DNA from: an uncultured SAR86 cluster bacterium
GTDB lineage: Bacteria > Pseudomonadota > Gammaproteobacteria > Magnimaribacterales > Magnimaribacteraceae
DNA: 41,336 nt
Assembly (NCBI GenBank): GCA_902532675.1
Contig: CACAIY010000011.1
Coordinates: 1 to 41,336, forward strand
Reading direction: 5' to 3'
The notes under the pieces are model-generated. The model ran no database searches and had not been told where the DNA came from. It worked only from the letters and a program-made list of their open reading frames with translations. The position numbers and the translations under genes are program-made. Positions 16,450 to 25,255 of the stretch are shown piece after piece (position 1 is the first letter of the stretch; the number at the start of each line of letters is the position of its first letter).

Positions 16450-17478
16450 ATGCCTGAATCTTTTTATTTCCTTTTTAGGTTAAATGGATCACATCAAATA
16501 GGTTTAGGCCATGTCTTTAGGTGTAGGGAGTTAGCAAATCAACTTAAGAAAGAAGGAAAGGAATCTGTCTTTATTGTCAATACAGATTCTGTTGTAGAAA
16601 GTCTACTAGGTGATTTTGAAACTATACAATTACCTCAACAATATAATGCAGAAGAAGAGCTATCGCTAATTAAAAAAACAGTACAAGACTTTAATGTAGT
16701 CAGTATTGTTAGTGATTTATTAGACTATCCAGATTATTACACTAGATACTTGAGAGGAACTAAGTTAGAAATAATCTCTTTTCATGAAACACAAATTAAA
16801 GACAATTTTTCTAACAAAATAATAAATTACAATTCTTTCCAAGATTCATTAGCATTACCTATAGATATCAGTGGTTCATGCCTAGGCCCAAAATTCTGTA
16901 TATTGCCATATGATTTAATAAAAAAATCTCCTATAACAGTAAAACCCAAGGTTAAAAGAATATTGTTATCTTTTGGAGGAAGTGATCCCGCCAATTACTC
17001 TACTTATTTCTTAAATTTGCTAGGTAATCTTAATATTCTTTATAAACACAGCATAGAGATAGTAGTGCACTTAGGACCTTCCAACACACAACTAACTCAA
17101 ATTGAAGCACTAGCTGATGAATCTAATTTGAACTTAACAATTAGGACTAATGTTAAAAGTTTAACAGATCTAATGATAGAAAGTGATTTGGCAGTATGTT
17201 CTGGTGGCAATACAATGTATGAGTTGTGTTTTTTAGGAGTGCCTTCAATAATTTTGCCTCAAAACCAGCACCAGCAATATTTTTCTTCAGAATTAGAAAA
17301 AAATAACATTTTGAAGTTAATCTCTTTAGATAAAATAGAATCAAAAGACCTAATAATTAAAACCCTGCTTGAAATGATAGAAAATTTTGAATTAAGGAGA
17401 AGTTTTAATAAGGAATCAACCCAAGTATTCGATGGAAATGGCTTAAATCGAGTAGTAGATTCAATTTTAAGCTTATAA
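16450..17478 (+). CDS. pseG: PseG-like UDP-sugar hydrolase
   Basis: PseG removes UDP from UDP-2,4-diacetamido-2,4,6-trideoxy-altrose before the synthase step. The 342-residue GT-B-fold protein has the family's key motif GSHQIGLGHVFRC with the catalytic histidine at H21, then LLSFGGSDPANYS near 175-188 and VCSGGNTMYELCFLGVPSI near 255-273. It starts 2 bases after the NeuB-family gene, a usual pairing. The N-terminal segment FLFRLNGS differs slightly from the common RADAS. Equivalent hydrolases in other nonulosonate routes (LegG) are a different epimerase family, so this supports a Pse-type branch. Confidence 0.82.
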   Translation: MPESFYFLFRLNGSHQIGLGHVFRCRELANQLKKEGKESVFIVNTDSVVESLLGDFETIQLPQQYNAEEELSLIKKTVQDFNVVSIVSDLLDYPDYYTRYLRGTKLEIISFHETQIKDNFSNKIINYNSFQDSLALPIDISGSCLGPKFCILPYDLIKKSPITVKPKVKRILLSFGGSDPANYSTYFLNLLGNLNILYKHSIEIVVHLGPSNTQLTQIEALADESNLNLTIRTNVKSLTDLMIESDLAVCSGGNTMYELCFLGVPSIILPQNQHQQYFSSELEKNNILKLISLDKIESKDLIIKTLLEMIENFELRRSFNKESTQVFDGNGLNRVVDSILSL

Positions 17479-17500
17479 TACAAATTTGTTATGGAAATTT

Positions 17501-18496
17501 ATGAATCTTCAAGGTAAGTCAGTTCTAGTCACAGGTGCTTGTGGTTTCATCGGAAGTCATTTAGTTGAGGAGTTGGTAGAGCAGGGTGCAAAAGTAAAAG
17601 CCTTTGTGTACTACAACTCATTTGGAAACTGGGGATGGTTAGATACATTAGACCCAAGGATCAGAGAGAGTATTGAAGTTTTTAGTGGTGATGTTTGTTC
17701 ACAAGATAGTTTAAAGAGTGCCTTTAAGGGCACTGAAGTGGTTTTTAACTTGGCGGCATTAATAGCTATTCCTTATTCTTATTTATCTCCATCTTCTTAT
17801 CTTAAAACAAATGTAGAAGGAACGTTGAATGTTCTACAACTATCTTTAGATTTTGGTTTAAATAAAATAATTCAAGTATCTACAAGTGAAACTTATGGGA
17901 CTGCCAAATATGTACCAATAGATGAAGGGCATCCGATGCAGGCTCAATCCCCTTATTCGGCTTCTAAAATAGCGTCAGATGCTATAACCAACAGCTTCAT
18001 TGCTTCTTTCAATTTACCTGTAACTATTGCAAGACCATTTAATGTTTATGGTCCTCGTCAATCAGCTAGGGCAGTAATACCCACAATCATTTCTCAAATA
18101 TTCGCTGGAAAAGAAGAAATAAACCTAGGCTCTCCTGATCCTACAAGAGATTTTACATTTGCTAAAGATACCGTCAGCGGTTTGAGAAGATTAGCAGAGT
18201 CGGATAAGGCTATAGGTAAAACAATTAATATAGGTTTTGGTAAGGAAATTAGCATAAGAGATTTAGCCTTATTAATTAAAGAAATTTCAAATTCAACAAT
18301 AAATATTAATTTTGAATCCGCTGAAAGGATGAGACCTGAAAATAGTGAGGTGAATAGATTGCTTTGTGATAATACCTTATTAAAAGATCTAACAGACTGG
18401 AATCCAAATACCTCATTAGAAAAAGGTTTAACTGAAACATTGGAATGGTTTGAAAGAAATATAGATCTATACAAAGCAGACCACTTCAATATATGA
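17501..18496 (+). CDS. legB: LegB-like UDP-sugar 4,6-dehydratase (extended SDR)
   Basis: LegB performs the retaining 4,6-dehydration that starts legionaminic acid synthesis. The protein shows TGACGFIGSHLVEEL, then FVYYNSFGNWGWLD, NLAALIAIPYSYLSP, STSETYG and SPYSASK, a combination characteristic of LegB-type enzymes. I place the start at ATG 17501 (MNLQGKSVLV, 331 residues) because family members begin there; a TTG at 17486 would add five residues. No LegC-like aminotransferase is seen nearby, so PseC may be shared or another gene lies outside. The stop overlaps the next start by 4 bases. Confidence 0.8.
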   Translation: MNLQGKSVLVTGACGFIGSHLVEELVEQGAKVKAFVYYNSFGNWGWLDTLDPRIRESIEVFSGDVCSQDSLKSAFKGTEVVFNLAALIAIPYSYLSPSSYLKTNVEGTLNVLQLSLDFGLNKIIQVSTSETYGTAKYVPIDEGHPMQAQSPYSASKIASDAITNSFIASFNLPVTIARPFNVYGPRQSARAVIPTIISQIFAGKEEINLGSPDPTRDFTFAKDTVSGLRRLAESDKAIGKTINIGFGKEISIRDLALLIKEISNSTININFESAERMRPENSEVNRLLCDNTLLKDLTDWNPNTSLEKGLTETLEWFERNIDLYKADHFNI

Positions 18497-19179
18497 AAGC
18501 AGTAATAATGGCAGGCGGATTAGGCCAGCGGCTTAGACCTTTTACTTACGTAACGCCGAAGCCACTGCTTCCTGTGAATAATATGTGTTCTATAGAATTT
18601 CTGATAAAGGAATTGAAAAATTATAATGTTGAAGAGGTTTTTATTTCTGTCAACTACCTAAAAGAGAAATTTGATGTCTGCTACTCCTACGAAAAAAAAT
18701 ATGGTGTAAAAATTACTTTGATAGAAGAGGAAGAGAGAATGGGAACAGTTGGATCTTTAAGTTTGATGAAGAATTTTTTAGATGATAATTTCATTGTACT
18801 AAATGGAGATTTATTCACTTCTATCAACTATAAAAAAATGCTGAATAAGTTTAACAAAACAGCAGCAGATGCAATGATTTGCGTGAAGAAAGAGGCAACC
18901 ACTTCTCCTTACGGAGTTGTTAGCTACGATGAAAAGGATCAATTGATTGCAATAACTGAAAAGCCAACCTATTTTGATTGGATCAATGCAGGTATTTACC
19001 TATTTAGCCCAGGCATCATAAGCCATATAAAGAAAGAATTTTTTGATATGCCCGATCTATTGAGGACTTTAAAAAAAGAAAATAAAAAAATAATTATATT
19101 TGATATAGGGGAAAAGTGGTTAGATATTGGAAAAGTAGAGGATTATGAAGAAGCTAGTACAATAATCAATAATTGGTAA
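18493..19179 (+). CDS. Sugar-1-phosphate nucleotidyltransferase (PtmE-like)
   Basis: The 228-residue NTP-transferase protein has the full nucleotide-binding signature MAGGLGQRLRPFT followed by PKPLLPV, an uridylyl/guanylyl acceptor segment VLNGDLF, and the C-terminal GEKWLDIGKVEDY. It would join a sugar 1-phosphate to NTP. In legionaminate clusters a similar protein, PtmE, makes GDP-GlcNAc, but PtmE usually carries CBS domains that are absent here. Overlap with legB (ATGA) supports a link with that branch; a mannose-1-phosphate guanylyltransferase-like role feeding gmd is an alternative. Confidence 0.75.
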   Translation: MKAVIMAGGLGQRLRPFTYVTPKPLLPVNNMCSIEFLIKELKNYNVEEVFISVNYLKEKFDVCYSYEKKYGVKITLIEEEERMGTVGSLSLMKNFLDDNFIVLNGDLFTSINYKKMLNKFNKTAADAMICVKKEATTSPYGVVSYDEKDQLIAITEKPTYFDWINAGIYLFSPGIISHIKKEFFDMPDLLRTLKKENKKIIIFDIGEKWLDIGKVEDYEEASTIINNW

Positions 19180-19188
19180 AAGGTTATC

Positions 19189-20073
19189 ATGAGAGTAATT
19201 ATCACTGGGGGAAATGGTTTTATAGGCTGCCATTTAATACGACATCTTTTTTCTCAAGGTCTCGATATTAAAAATCTATCTAGACAAGAAGGGTATGATT
19301 TATCAGATGATTGTTTACAAGATGTTGGTTCGGCAGATGCTGTAATACATCTAGCAGCAAAAACTTTTGTACCTGATTCTAGGATTGATCCAAAAAATCT
19401 ATATAAAGAAAATTTTATATCCACTTTGAATTTACTGGAACATTCAAGACAGAAAGGAATAAAGAAATTTGTATACCTTAGCTCTTACGTATATGGAAAA
19501 CCAACCTATCTTCCTATAAACGAAGATCACCCATTAAATATAAATAACCCATATGGAAGGAGTAAGCTTTTATGTGAAAGTTTATGCAAATCTTACGCTG
19601 AAGATTTCGGAATGAATATTATTATAGTTAGGCCATTCAATGTCTATGGATGGGGTCAAGATAGTAGGTTTTTATTACCAACAATAATTAATCAGGCTAT
19701 GGATATTCATTCAGACAAAATAATGCTCCATGATTTAAAACCAAAGAGAGATTTTCTATATATTAAAGACTTAGTTATTATTTTAGATAAAATTTTAAAA
19801 GAACCTTCCAACCAGTCACCGTCAGTTCTAAACTTAGGGCTTGGTAAGAGTTATTCTGTAAAGGATATTGCAACAAAATTACTCGACGTTTTTAATATTC
19901 AGAAAAACCTTATCCAAAAAGGTTCAAAAAGAGAAAATGAAATAGACGACTGTTATGCAGATATATCTTATGTAAAAGAAAGATTTAGTTGGTCACCAGC
20001 ATTTGATATAGATGAAGGGCTAAAAGATATGTATCTTTCTTTAGGAGAAAACCAAGTAAATGTTTCAAAATAA
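19189..20073 (+). CDS. NAD-dependent sugar epimerase/dehydratase (SDR)
   Basis: The 294-residue extended SDR has the NAD-binding TGGNGFIGCHL at its start, IHLAAKTFVPDS, the serine motif LSSYVYG, the catalytic NNPYGRSK (Y-x3-K) and the substrate motif RPFNVYGWGQ. Such enzymes epimerise, dehydrate or reduce nucleotide sugars; substrate cannot be read from the sequence. It lies in a run of short-spaced nonulosonate-type genes and overlaps the next gene by 14 bases. Confidence 0.75.
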   Translation: MRVIITGGNGFIGCHLIRHLFSQGLDIKNLSRQEGYDLSDDCLQDVGSADAVIHLAAKTFVPDSRIDPKNLYKENFISTLNLLEHSRQKGIKKFVYLSSYVYGKPTYLPINEDHPLNINNPYGRSKLLCESLCKSYAEDFGMNIIIVRPFNVYGWGQDSRFLLPTIINQAMDIHSDKIMLHDLKPKRDFLYIKDLVIILDKILKEPSNQSPSVLNLGLGKSYSVKDIATKLLDVFNIQKNLIQKGSKRENEIDDCYADISYVKERFSWSPAFDIDEGLKDMYLSLGENQVNVSK

Positions 20074-20761
20074 AAAGATTATTTCCATAATTCCTGCTAA
20101 AAAAGACAATAATAATATTGATCAATTGAACTTAAAAGACCTTGGAGGCAAGCCATTAATAAGCTACACAATTAAGGCAGCGCAGAAGTCTAAATTTATT
20201 GACGAAATTTATCTATCCACTGAAGACAGCAAGATAGCATCACTTGCAGAGAATTACGGTATAGAAGTTCCTTCTCTAAGACCAGACAAGTTGAACAAAA
20301 AAAACACAAGTTCTTTAGATGTAGCTTCTTTTGTTTTAAGGGCTATAAATAAAAGTTTCGATTTTGTTTTAATACTTTTACCGAATGCCCCTTTTAGAGA
20401 TTCTAATATTATCGATCAAGCAATAGAATTTATGATTGAGAATTCATATGAAAAAGTTCGAGGTGTTAAACTTATTGAAGACTATTTTCTTTATAAAGAT
20501 TCTTATGAATCTGTAGATGAAAGAAATTTTGAAAATGGATATGGGTTACCAAGATTGCATGAACAGACAATTGTAGGAGGAGGAATGTATTTATATAGTT
20601 CAGATAGACTTTTAAGTTCCGAAGACAACCTTCCTTGGACTAATTTTATAATACCAGAACACAATGCAATTTTAATTAAATCCTTGTATGATCTCTTGGT
20701 TACTGAAAGGCTTGTTAATCTAAATCAATCATTAATCGATTCTTTAATCAAATCAACGTAA
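20060..20761 (+). CDS. Divergent NeuA-family cytidylyltransferase
   Basis: The 233-residue protein follows the NeuA layout: IISIIPAK at the start, LGGKPLISYTIKAA, IYLSTEDSKIASLAENYG, PSLRPDKL, and LLPNAPFRDSNIIDQAI. The CTP-binding motif AR-x-G-S-K-x(3-4)-KN, however, reads AKKDNNNIDQLNL, so the usual arginine, serine and lysine are not conserved. It may have altered nucleotide use or be inactive. It shares the fold and segment order with pseF at 10074 but is clearly diverged. It overlaps the preceding SDR gene by 14 bases. Confidence 0.65.
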   Translation: MFQNKKIISIIPAKKDNNNIDQLNLKDLGGKPLISYTIKAAQKSKFIDEIYLSTEDSKIASLAENYGIEVPSLRPDKLNKKNTSSLDVASFVLRAINKSFDFVLILLPNAPFRDSNIIDQAIEFMIENSYEKVRGVKLIEDYFLYKDSYESVDERNFENGYGLPRLHEQTIVGGGMYLYSSDRLLSSEDNLPWTNFIIPEHNAILIKSLYDLLVTERLVNLNQSLIDSLIKST

Positions 20762-20764
20762 AAA

Positions 20765-21553
20765 ATGAGAATTCTAATCACAGGAGGAGGAGGTTTTGTT
20801 GGATCGCACTTAGTAGATTTATTAAGTGAAGAGGGTCATGAAATCTTAATTCTTGATTTTATATCAAATCATAAAAACCTTGATCACCTTATAAAAAGAA
20901 AAAATATAACGCACTACTTTGCTGATATTTCCGAACCAGACATTCTGCCTAAATTAATTCAGAAGGATGAAGTATATGGGTCAGTAGAAACTATTGATGA
21001 TGTTCACAGTTTAAATCCAACTAATCCATACAGTGCCTCAAAAGCTGCAGCAGATATGATTGCAAACTCTTTCAAGCATATGTATCCCAATTTACATATT
21101 AATACCCTAAGATCCAACAACATAGCTGGTCCTAGGCAATATATCAGAAATATAATTCCTAGATTTAGTTGTTTAGGGATATTAGGAAAGAAAATGACCC
21201 TACATGGTGATGGTTCTTCAAGAAGAAGATATCTTTGGGTTAAAGATGCAGCTTTAGCTATATCTTTGATAATTAAAGGCGGTAAACCAGGAAAAATTTA
21301 TCATACAAGTCATCCTGAATCTTATTCTAATCTCGAGGTTGCTAATAAGATAGGTTCTTATCTAGGACTGAAAGACTTCGTCGAACTTGTGGACGACAGA
21401 GTCTACAATGATACTACCTACCCAGCTTTTGACCAACTAGATATTAAAACTGATTTAGGCTGGGAGGTTACTAAAGACATAGACGATTTTTTACCAGAGA
21501 CAATAGATTGGTATAAGAAGAATATCAATTTGTTCAAGGAATATTTGACCTAA
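20765..21553 (+). CDS. Internally deleted SDR dehydratase-like protein
   Basis: Extended SDR dehydratases of the RmlB type are about 320-350 residues; this frame has 262. The beginning (ITGGGGFVGSHLVDLL, then FADISEPDI) and the later parts (DEVYG at 68-72, NPYSASK with Y89 and K93, SNNIAGPRQY, DGSSRRRYLWVKD) are intact. About 65-70 residues that normally lie between them, with the HLAA segment and the catalytic serine/threonine of STDEVYG, are missing: the join is around residue 66 (base 20963), reading LIQKDEVYG. Activity is doubtful. The frame is kept. It may be a decayed gene, a shortened paralogue or an assembly error. Confidence 0.7.
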   Translation: MRILITGGGGFVGSHLVDLLSEEGHEILILDFISNHKNLDHLIKRKNITHYFADISEPDILPKLIQKDEVYGSVETIDDVHSLNPTNPYSASKAAADMIANSFKHMYPNLHINTLRSNNIAGPRQYIRNIIPRFSCLGILGKKMTLHGDGSSRRRYLWVKDAALAISLIIKGGKPGKIYHTSHPESYSNLEVANKIGSYLGLKDFVELVDDRVYNDTTYPAFDQLDIKTDLGWEVTKDIDDFLPETIDWYKKNINLFKEYLT

Positions 21554-21557
21554 GAAA

Positions 21558-22238
21558 ATGATAGAAGATAGTGAAGTTGCTGTTTTTTCCTGCGCAAGAC
21601 TTGCTAGCCAAAGATGTAAAAATAAGATGGTTAGGAAGTTTGGTGACACTACATTGCTTGATATATTACTCTCTAAATTAAAATCCATCTCTTCGAATAC
21701 ATTTTTTTCTGGTCATGAATCTATCTTTGAAGAAAGGTCTAAATTTTACAAAGTAGATTTTATCCCTAGATCTTTCGAGTCCGGGAATTCTGAGGTAGCT
21801 TCGGAGATATATAATTTTCTTGAGGATGTCGACTATAAATATCTTTTGTGTATAAATGGGTGCCAACCATTCTTGAAAAGAAAAACAATAGAAGACTTTC
21901 TATCTAAGTGCATTAAAACAAAAAGACCAACTTTTGCAGTTTTTAAAAGAAATAATTACTTTATGGATATGAATAACAATCCATTTAATTATGATCCTCA
22001 AATCAAAACAATAAACACTAAATTTGTACAACCTGTAAGAGAATTTGCACACGTATTTTATTTTTATGAAAGAGACTATTTTCTCAAGAATGGCGTTTAT
22101 TGGGATTGGAAAGAAGTTGATTATGTTGAGATTCCTCATGGAATAGAAAGTTTAGACATAGATTCTGAAGAAGACTTTGATATGGCTAGACTTTTATGGG
22201 AAAACAAAGAGGTAAGAGAAAGATATATTGATTATTAA
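21558..22238 (+). CDS. NeuA-family cytidylyltransferase-like protein
   Basis: The 226-residue product begins AVFSCARLASQRCKNKMVRKF, which keeps the AR-x-x-S-x-R-x-x-K pattern of CMP-nonulosonate synthetases, followed by LLDILLSKL, INGCQPFL and the family's C-terminal IESLDIDSEEDFDMARLL. It is the third gene of this superfamily in the window. The middle is divergent, so the sugar it activates is unknown. It follows the deleted SDR after 4 bases and is followed by galE after 6. Confidence 0.65.
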   Translation: MIEDSEVAVFSCARLASQRCKNKMVRKFGDTTLLDILLSKLKSISSNTFFSGHESIFEERSKFYKVDFIPRSFESGNSEVASEIYNFLEDVDYKYLLCINGCQPFLKRKTIEDFLSKCIKTKRPTFAVFKRNNYFMDMNNNPFNYDPQIKTINTKFVQPVREFAHVFYFYERDYFLKNGVYWDWKEVDYVEIPHGIESLDIDSEEDFDMARLLWENKEVRERYIDY

Positions 22239-22244
22239 TCTGCT

Positions 22245-23255
22245 ATGAAAACTTTAATTACAGGAGGATCAGGTTACATTGGTAGCCATATGGCAGTAAA
22301 ACTTATAGAAGAAGGGCATGAGGTTGTACTCTTTGATAATCTTTCAAACTCTTATTTAAATTCCATTGATGCTATAAAGGAAATAACAAAATATAAACCT
22401 CTGTTCATTAAAGGAGATATTAAATCAACATTAAATCTAGATGATCTTTTCAGTAAAAATAGTTTTGATAATGTAATCCACTTCGCTGCCTATAAAGCAA
22501 TAGGTGAGTCTGTCAAATACCCTTTGAAATATTATGAAAATAATATTTTAGGCTCTATAAATCTTCTAAAGGTAATGCAAAAGTACGGTGTTAAAGATTT
22601 AGTTTTCAGTTCATCAGCTTCGGTTTATGGAGAGGCTGATAAAATTCCCATTACTGAAGAATGTATCAAAAATCCAACAAACCCTTATGGGAAAAGTAAG
22701 TTAGCTTTTGAGGAAATTTTAGAAGATATAGTCACTTCTGAAAATATCTTTAATGTAGCTTCTTTAAGGTATTTTAACCCTATTGGTGCTCATGAAACTG
22801 GAATTTTGGGAGAAAGCCCCGTTGTTCCATACAATATTATGCCAGTAATTGCGGATGTACTTATGGGTAGAAAAAAATCTCTAGAGATATTTGGTAATGA
22901 TTACCCAACAGATGACGGAACTTGCGTCAGAGATTATCTTCATGTGCAGGACCTAGTTGAAGGTCATTTAGCTGCTCTTTCATATATCAAAGAAAATAAA
23001 GGAATTTCAACTTTTAATCTTGGTACTGGAGTAGGTACTTCAGTAATGGAGTTAATAAGAAAATTTGAAGAAATAACATACAAAAAAATAGATATTGAAT
23101 TCTCTCCTAGAAGGATGGGCGACGTGCCGGTATTATATACTTGTCCCAATAAGGCCTTAAAAGTATTGAATTGGGAAACTAAAAGAAGCCTGAATGATAT
23201 GTGTGAGGATACTTGGAGATGGTTGAAGAACAATCCCAATGGTTTCAATTTTTAA
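22245..23255 (+). CDS. galE: UDP-glucose 4-epimerase
   Basis: GalE interconverts UDP-glucose and UDP-galactose (and, in some members, the N-acetyl forms). The 336-residue SDR has TGGSGYIGSHMAVKL, VIHFAAYKAIGESVKYPL, SSSASVYGEAD, NPYGKSK and LRYFNPIGAHETG, all classical GalE landmarks, plus RDYLHVQDL. Length is normal. It supplies a galactose-type donor to the glycan. Confidence 0.93.
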   Translation: MKTLITGGSGYIGSHMAVKLIEEGHEVVLFDNLSNSYLNSIDAIKEITKYKPLFIKGDIKSTLNLDDLFSKNSFDNVIHFAAYKAIGESVKYPLKYYENNILGSINLLKVMQKYGVKDLVFSSSASVYGEADKIPITEECIKNPTNPYGKSKLAFEEILEDIVTSENIFNVASLRYFNPIGAHETGILGESPVVPYNIMPVIADVLMGRKKSLEIFGNDYPTDDGTCVRDYLHVQDLVEGHLAALSYIKENKGISTFNLGTGVGTSVMELIRKFEEITYKKIDIEFSPRRMGDVPVLYTCPNKALKVLNWETKRSLNDMCEDTWRWLKNNPNGFNF

Positions 23256-23261
23256 CAAGAA

Positions 23262-25091
23262 ATGAATCTTTTTTTTAGATACCTTAAAACAGTCTGGGGA
23301 CTTCTGGCTTTAATAATTGTATTAACTCTTATAGCAACTATATTTACTACGGCAAGACCTTTAGCGGCTGCTGGAGTTATTGAAATTACTCTAGAAACTA
23401 TTGGCTATTCTCAAACTACTGCGGAAATCTCTTCTACTGAATCAGGAGAGGACAATATATTTGATCTTAATCAGGCCGGTTCAATTATTACAAATCTTTT
23501 CATAGATAAAGAAAAAGGCATATCAATTCAAGATTCCCTTCCTTCATTTATTTTGGCTTTAGTGGGACTTAGCTTTCTAGGAGGTTTATTTAAATATTTT
23601 GGTTATGTGGTGAATTCTTTCGCTCGTAAGTTAGTAATGCGGGAAGCCAGAGTTGAACTGGTATCTAAGATCTTAAATATGAGTTTAGAATTTTTTGATA
23701 GAAATAAATCAGGAGAGTTTGTTTCTAGAGTTGTAAACGATGCTGCAGCTTTTGGTAGAGGTATTGTGTCTGTTACTCATCATCTTTTTACCAGCAGTAT
23801 AATGATTTTAGTATATTTTAATTTCTTAGTTAATACAGACCCAAGGCTTACTATTGCAATCATCGTAATTTTATTACTACACTATGGGATCACTAGTGTC
23901 TTAAAAAAACCTACAAAAAAATATGAGACTCTAAATTTTTCTGCTCAAGCTAATTTGACCTCTAGCCTTTCAGAGATGTTCTCAAATCTTAGACTAATAA
24001 AATCATTTTCAAGTCATAAATATGAAATAGAAAAAAGTACGAAAGTTATTGACAGTTCTAACCAAGCTGAATTCATGCAATCAATAGTAGGTGTAGCTGA
24101 ACCTCAGGCCAGGTATATACTTGATGGAGTTGTTGAAGCATTAATACTATTCATTGCAGTTTTGCAGCTTTTTTCTGGTGCTTTGACTATAGAGGGCTTT
24201 CTACTCTATATATATGTTGCTAGATTGATGCTAGGTCCTCTTAATGAGATTTCAACATATTATTTATGGGTTCAAAGAATAATGGTTGCACACAAAAGAG
24301 TGGATGAATATATCTCTTTAGAACCAAAAATTACGAGTGGCTTAAAAGAAGTAAGAGAAATCAAAACTTCAATACAATTTAAGGATGTTTCTTTTCGATA
24401 CGAATCAGATTTAGTGCTTTCAAATATAAATTTAAATCTCGAAATTAATAAAGTTATTGCAATAGTAGGTCCAAGCGGTTCAGGGAAATCTACATTATTA
24501 GATCTTATTTTAAGATTTTATGAACCAACAAGCGGAAATATTTACATTGATGGAATTAAGCTTAAGGATGTAGAGTTAGATTCATATAGAAGAATTTTTG
24601 GAATTGTTCCTCAAGATGCTTTGCTTATAAATGATTCCGTAAAAAATAATATAATTTATGGTAGAGAGGTAACCAAAAAAGACCTGACTCATGCAATTGA
24701 TGTTTCAAATTCCCATGCTTTTATAAATGAATTACCCAATGGAATTGAAACGATGATAGGTGAGAGGGGCGTTAAGCTTTCAGGTGGTCAGAAACAGAGA
24801 CTTTCTATAGCTCGAGCAATAGTCGCTAACCCGAAAATATTGATTTTCGATGAAGCAACAAGCTCATTAGATTCTGATTCTGAACTAAAGGTGCAAAACG
24901 CTATTGAAAGAGTTTTAAAAAACAAATCAGCATTTATCGTTGCTCACAGATTGTCAACCATAAAGAATGCTGACAAAATAATAGTAATGCACGAAAAAGG
25001 CATTGAGTCTATAGGAAGTCATGACGATTTAATGATTTCTTCCAAAACGTATCAAAAGCTATATCGAACTCAGTTTGATATTAATGAATAA
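23262..25091 (+). CDS. ABC exporter, MsbA/PglK type
   Basis: This 609-residue half-transporter has a membrane domain followed by an ATPase domain. Six transmembrane helices lie in about residues 10-330, with an unusually long first periplasmic loop (about 35-90). The ATPase has Walker A GPSGSGKSTLLDL, signature LSGGQKQRLSIARA, Walker B ILIFDEATSSLD and H-loop AHRLST. Members flip lipid A (MsbA) or lipid-linked oligosaccharides (PglK). Its place within the island, with no Wzx flippase visible, favours lipid-linked glycan flipping. It is followed by a 164-base gap. Confidence 0.85.
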   Translation: MNLFFRYLKTVWGLLALIIVLTLIATIFTTARPLAAAGVIEITLETIGYSQTTAEISSTESGEDNIFDLNQAGSIITNLFIDKEKGISIQDSLPSFILALVGLSFLGGLFKYFGYVVNSFARKLVMREARVELVSKILNMSLEFFDRNKSGEFVSRVVNDAAAFGRGIVSVTHHLFTSSIMILVYFNFLVNTDPRLTIAIIVILLLHYGITSVLKKPTKKYETLNFSAQANLTSSLSEMFSNLRLIKSFSSHKYEIEKSTKVIDSSNQAEFMQSIVGVAEPQARYILDGVVEALILFIAVLQLFSGALTIEGFLLYIYVARLMLGPLNEISTYYLWVQRIMVAHKRVDEYISLEPKITSGLKEVREIKTSIQFKDVSFRYESDLVLSNINLNLEINKVIAIVGPSGSGKSTLLDLILRFYEPTSGNIYIDGIKLKDVELDSYRRIFGIVPQDALLINDSVKNNIIYGREVTKKDLTHAIDVSNSHAFINELPNGIETMIGERGVKLSGGQKQRLSIARAIVANPKILIFDEATSSLDSDSELKVQNAIERVLKNKSAFIVAHRLSTIKNADKIIVMHEKGIESIGSHDDLMISSKTYQKLYRTQFDINE

Positions 25092-25255
25092 GTAAAATAA
25101 AGAACTCTTTAAGGCTTATCCAAGTTTTCCAAAAAAATTTCGACAAGAAAATAGTTTTGAATCATAGTAAAATATGAAAAGTTAATTCAAATTTTATTTG
25201 CAAAACCTAATTTACCTAAAGTAATCTAAGTCCTAATACATATCAACTCATTAAA
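25092..25255. other. Intergenic gap with possible promoter
   Basis: This 164-base AT-rich spacer separates the ABC exporter from the CMAH-like gene. A tight AAAGA-AC-TCTTT inverted repeat (near 25101) and CAAAT-TTT-ATTTG (near 25189) are too weak for a confident terminator. TTTGCA ... TAATCT boxes before the next gene are weak promoter candidates. A transcript break here is plausible because most other spacers in the island are under 40 bases. Confidence 0.3.

Noticed and set aside
17486-17500. TTG start giving legB five extra residues
   Set aside because: The conserved LegB N-terminus MNLQGK begins at ATG 17501.
18094-18489. 131-codon minus-strand frame inside legB
   Set aside because: Shadow of a clear SDR gene; no start signal or known domain.
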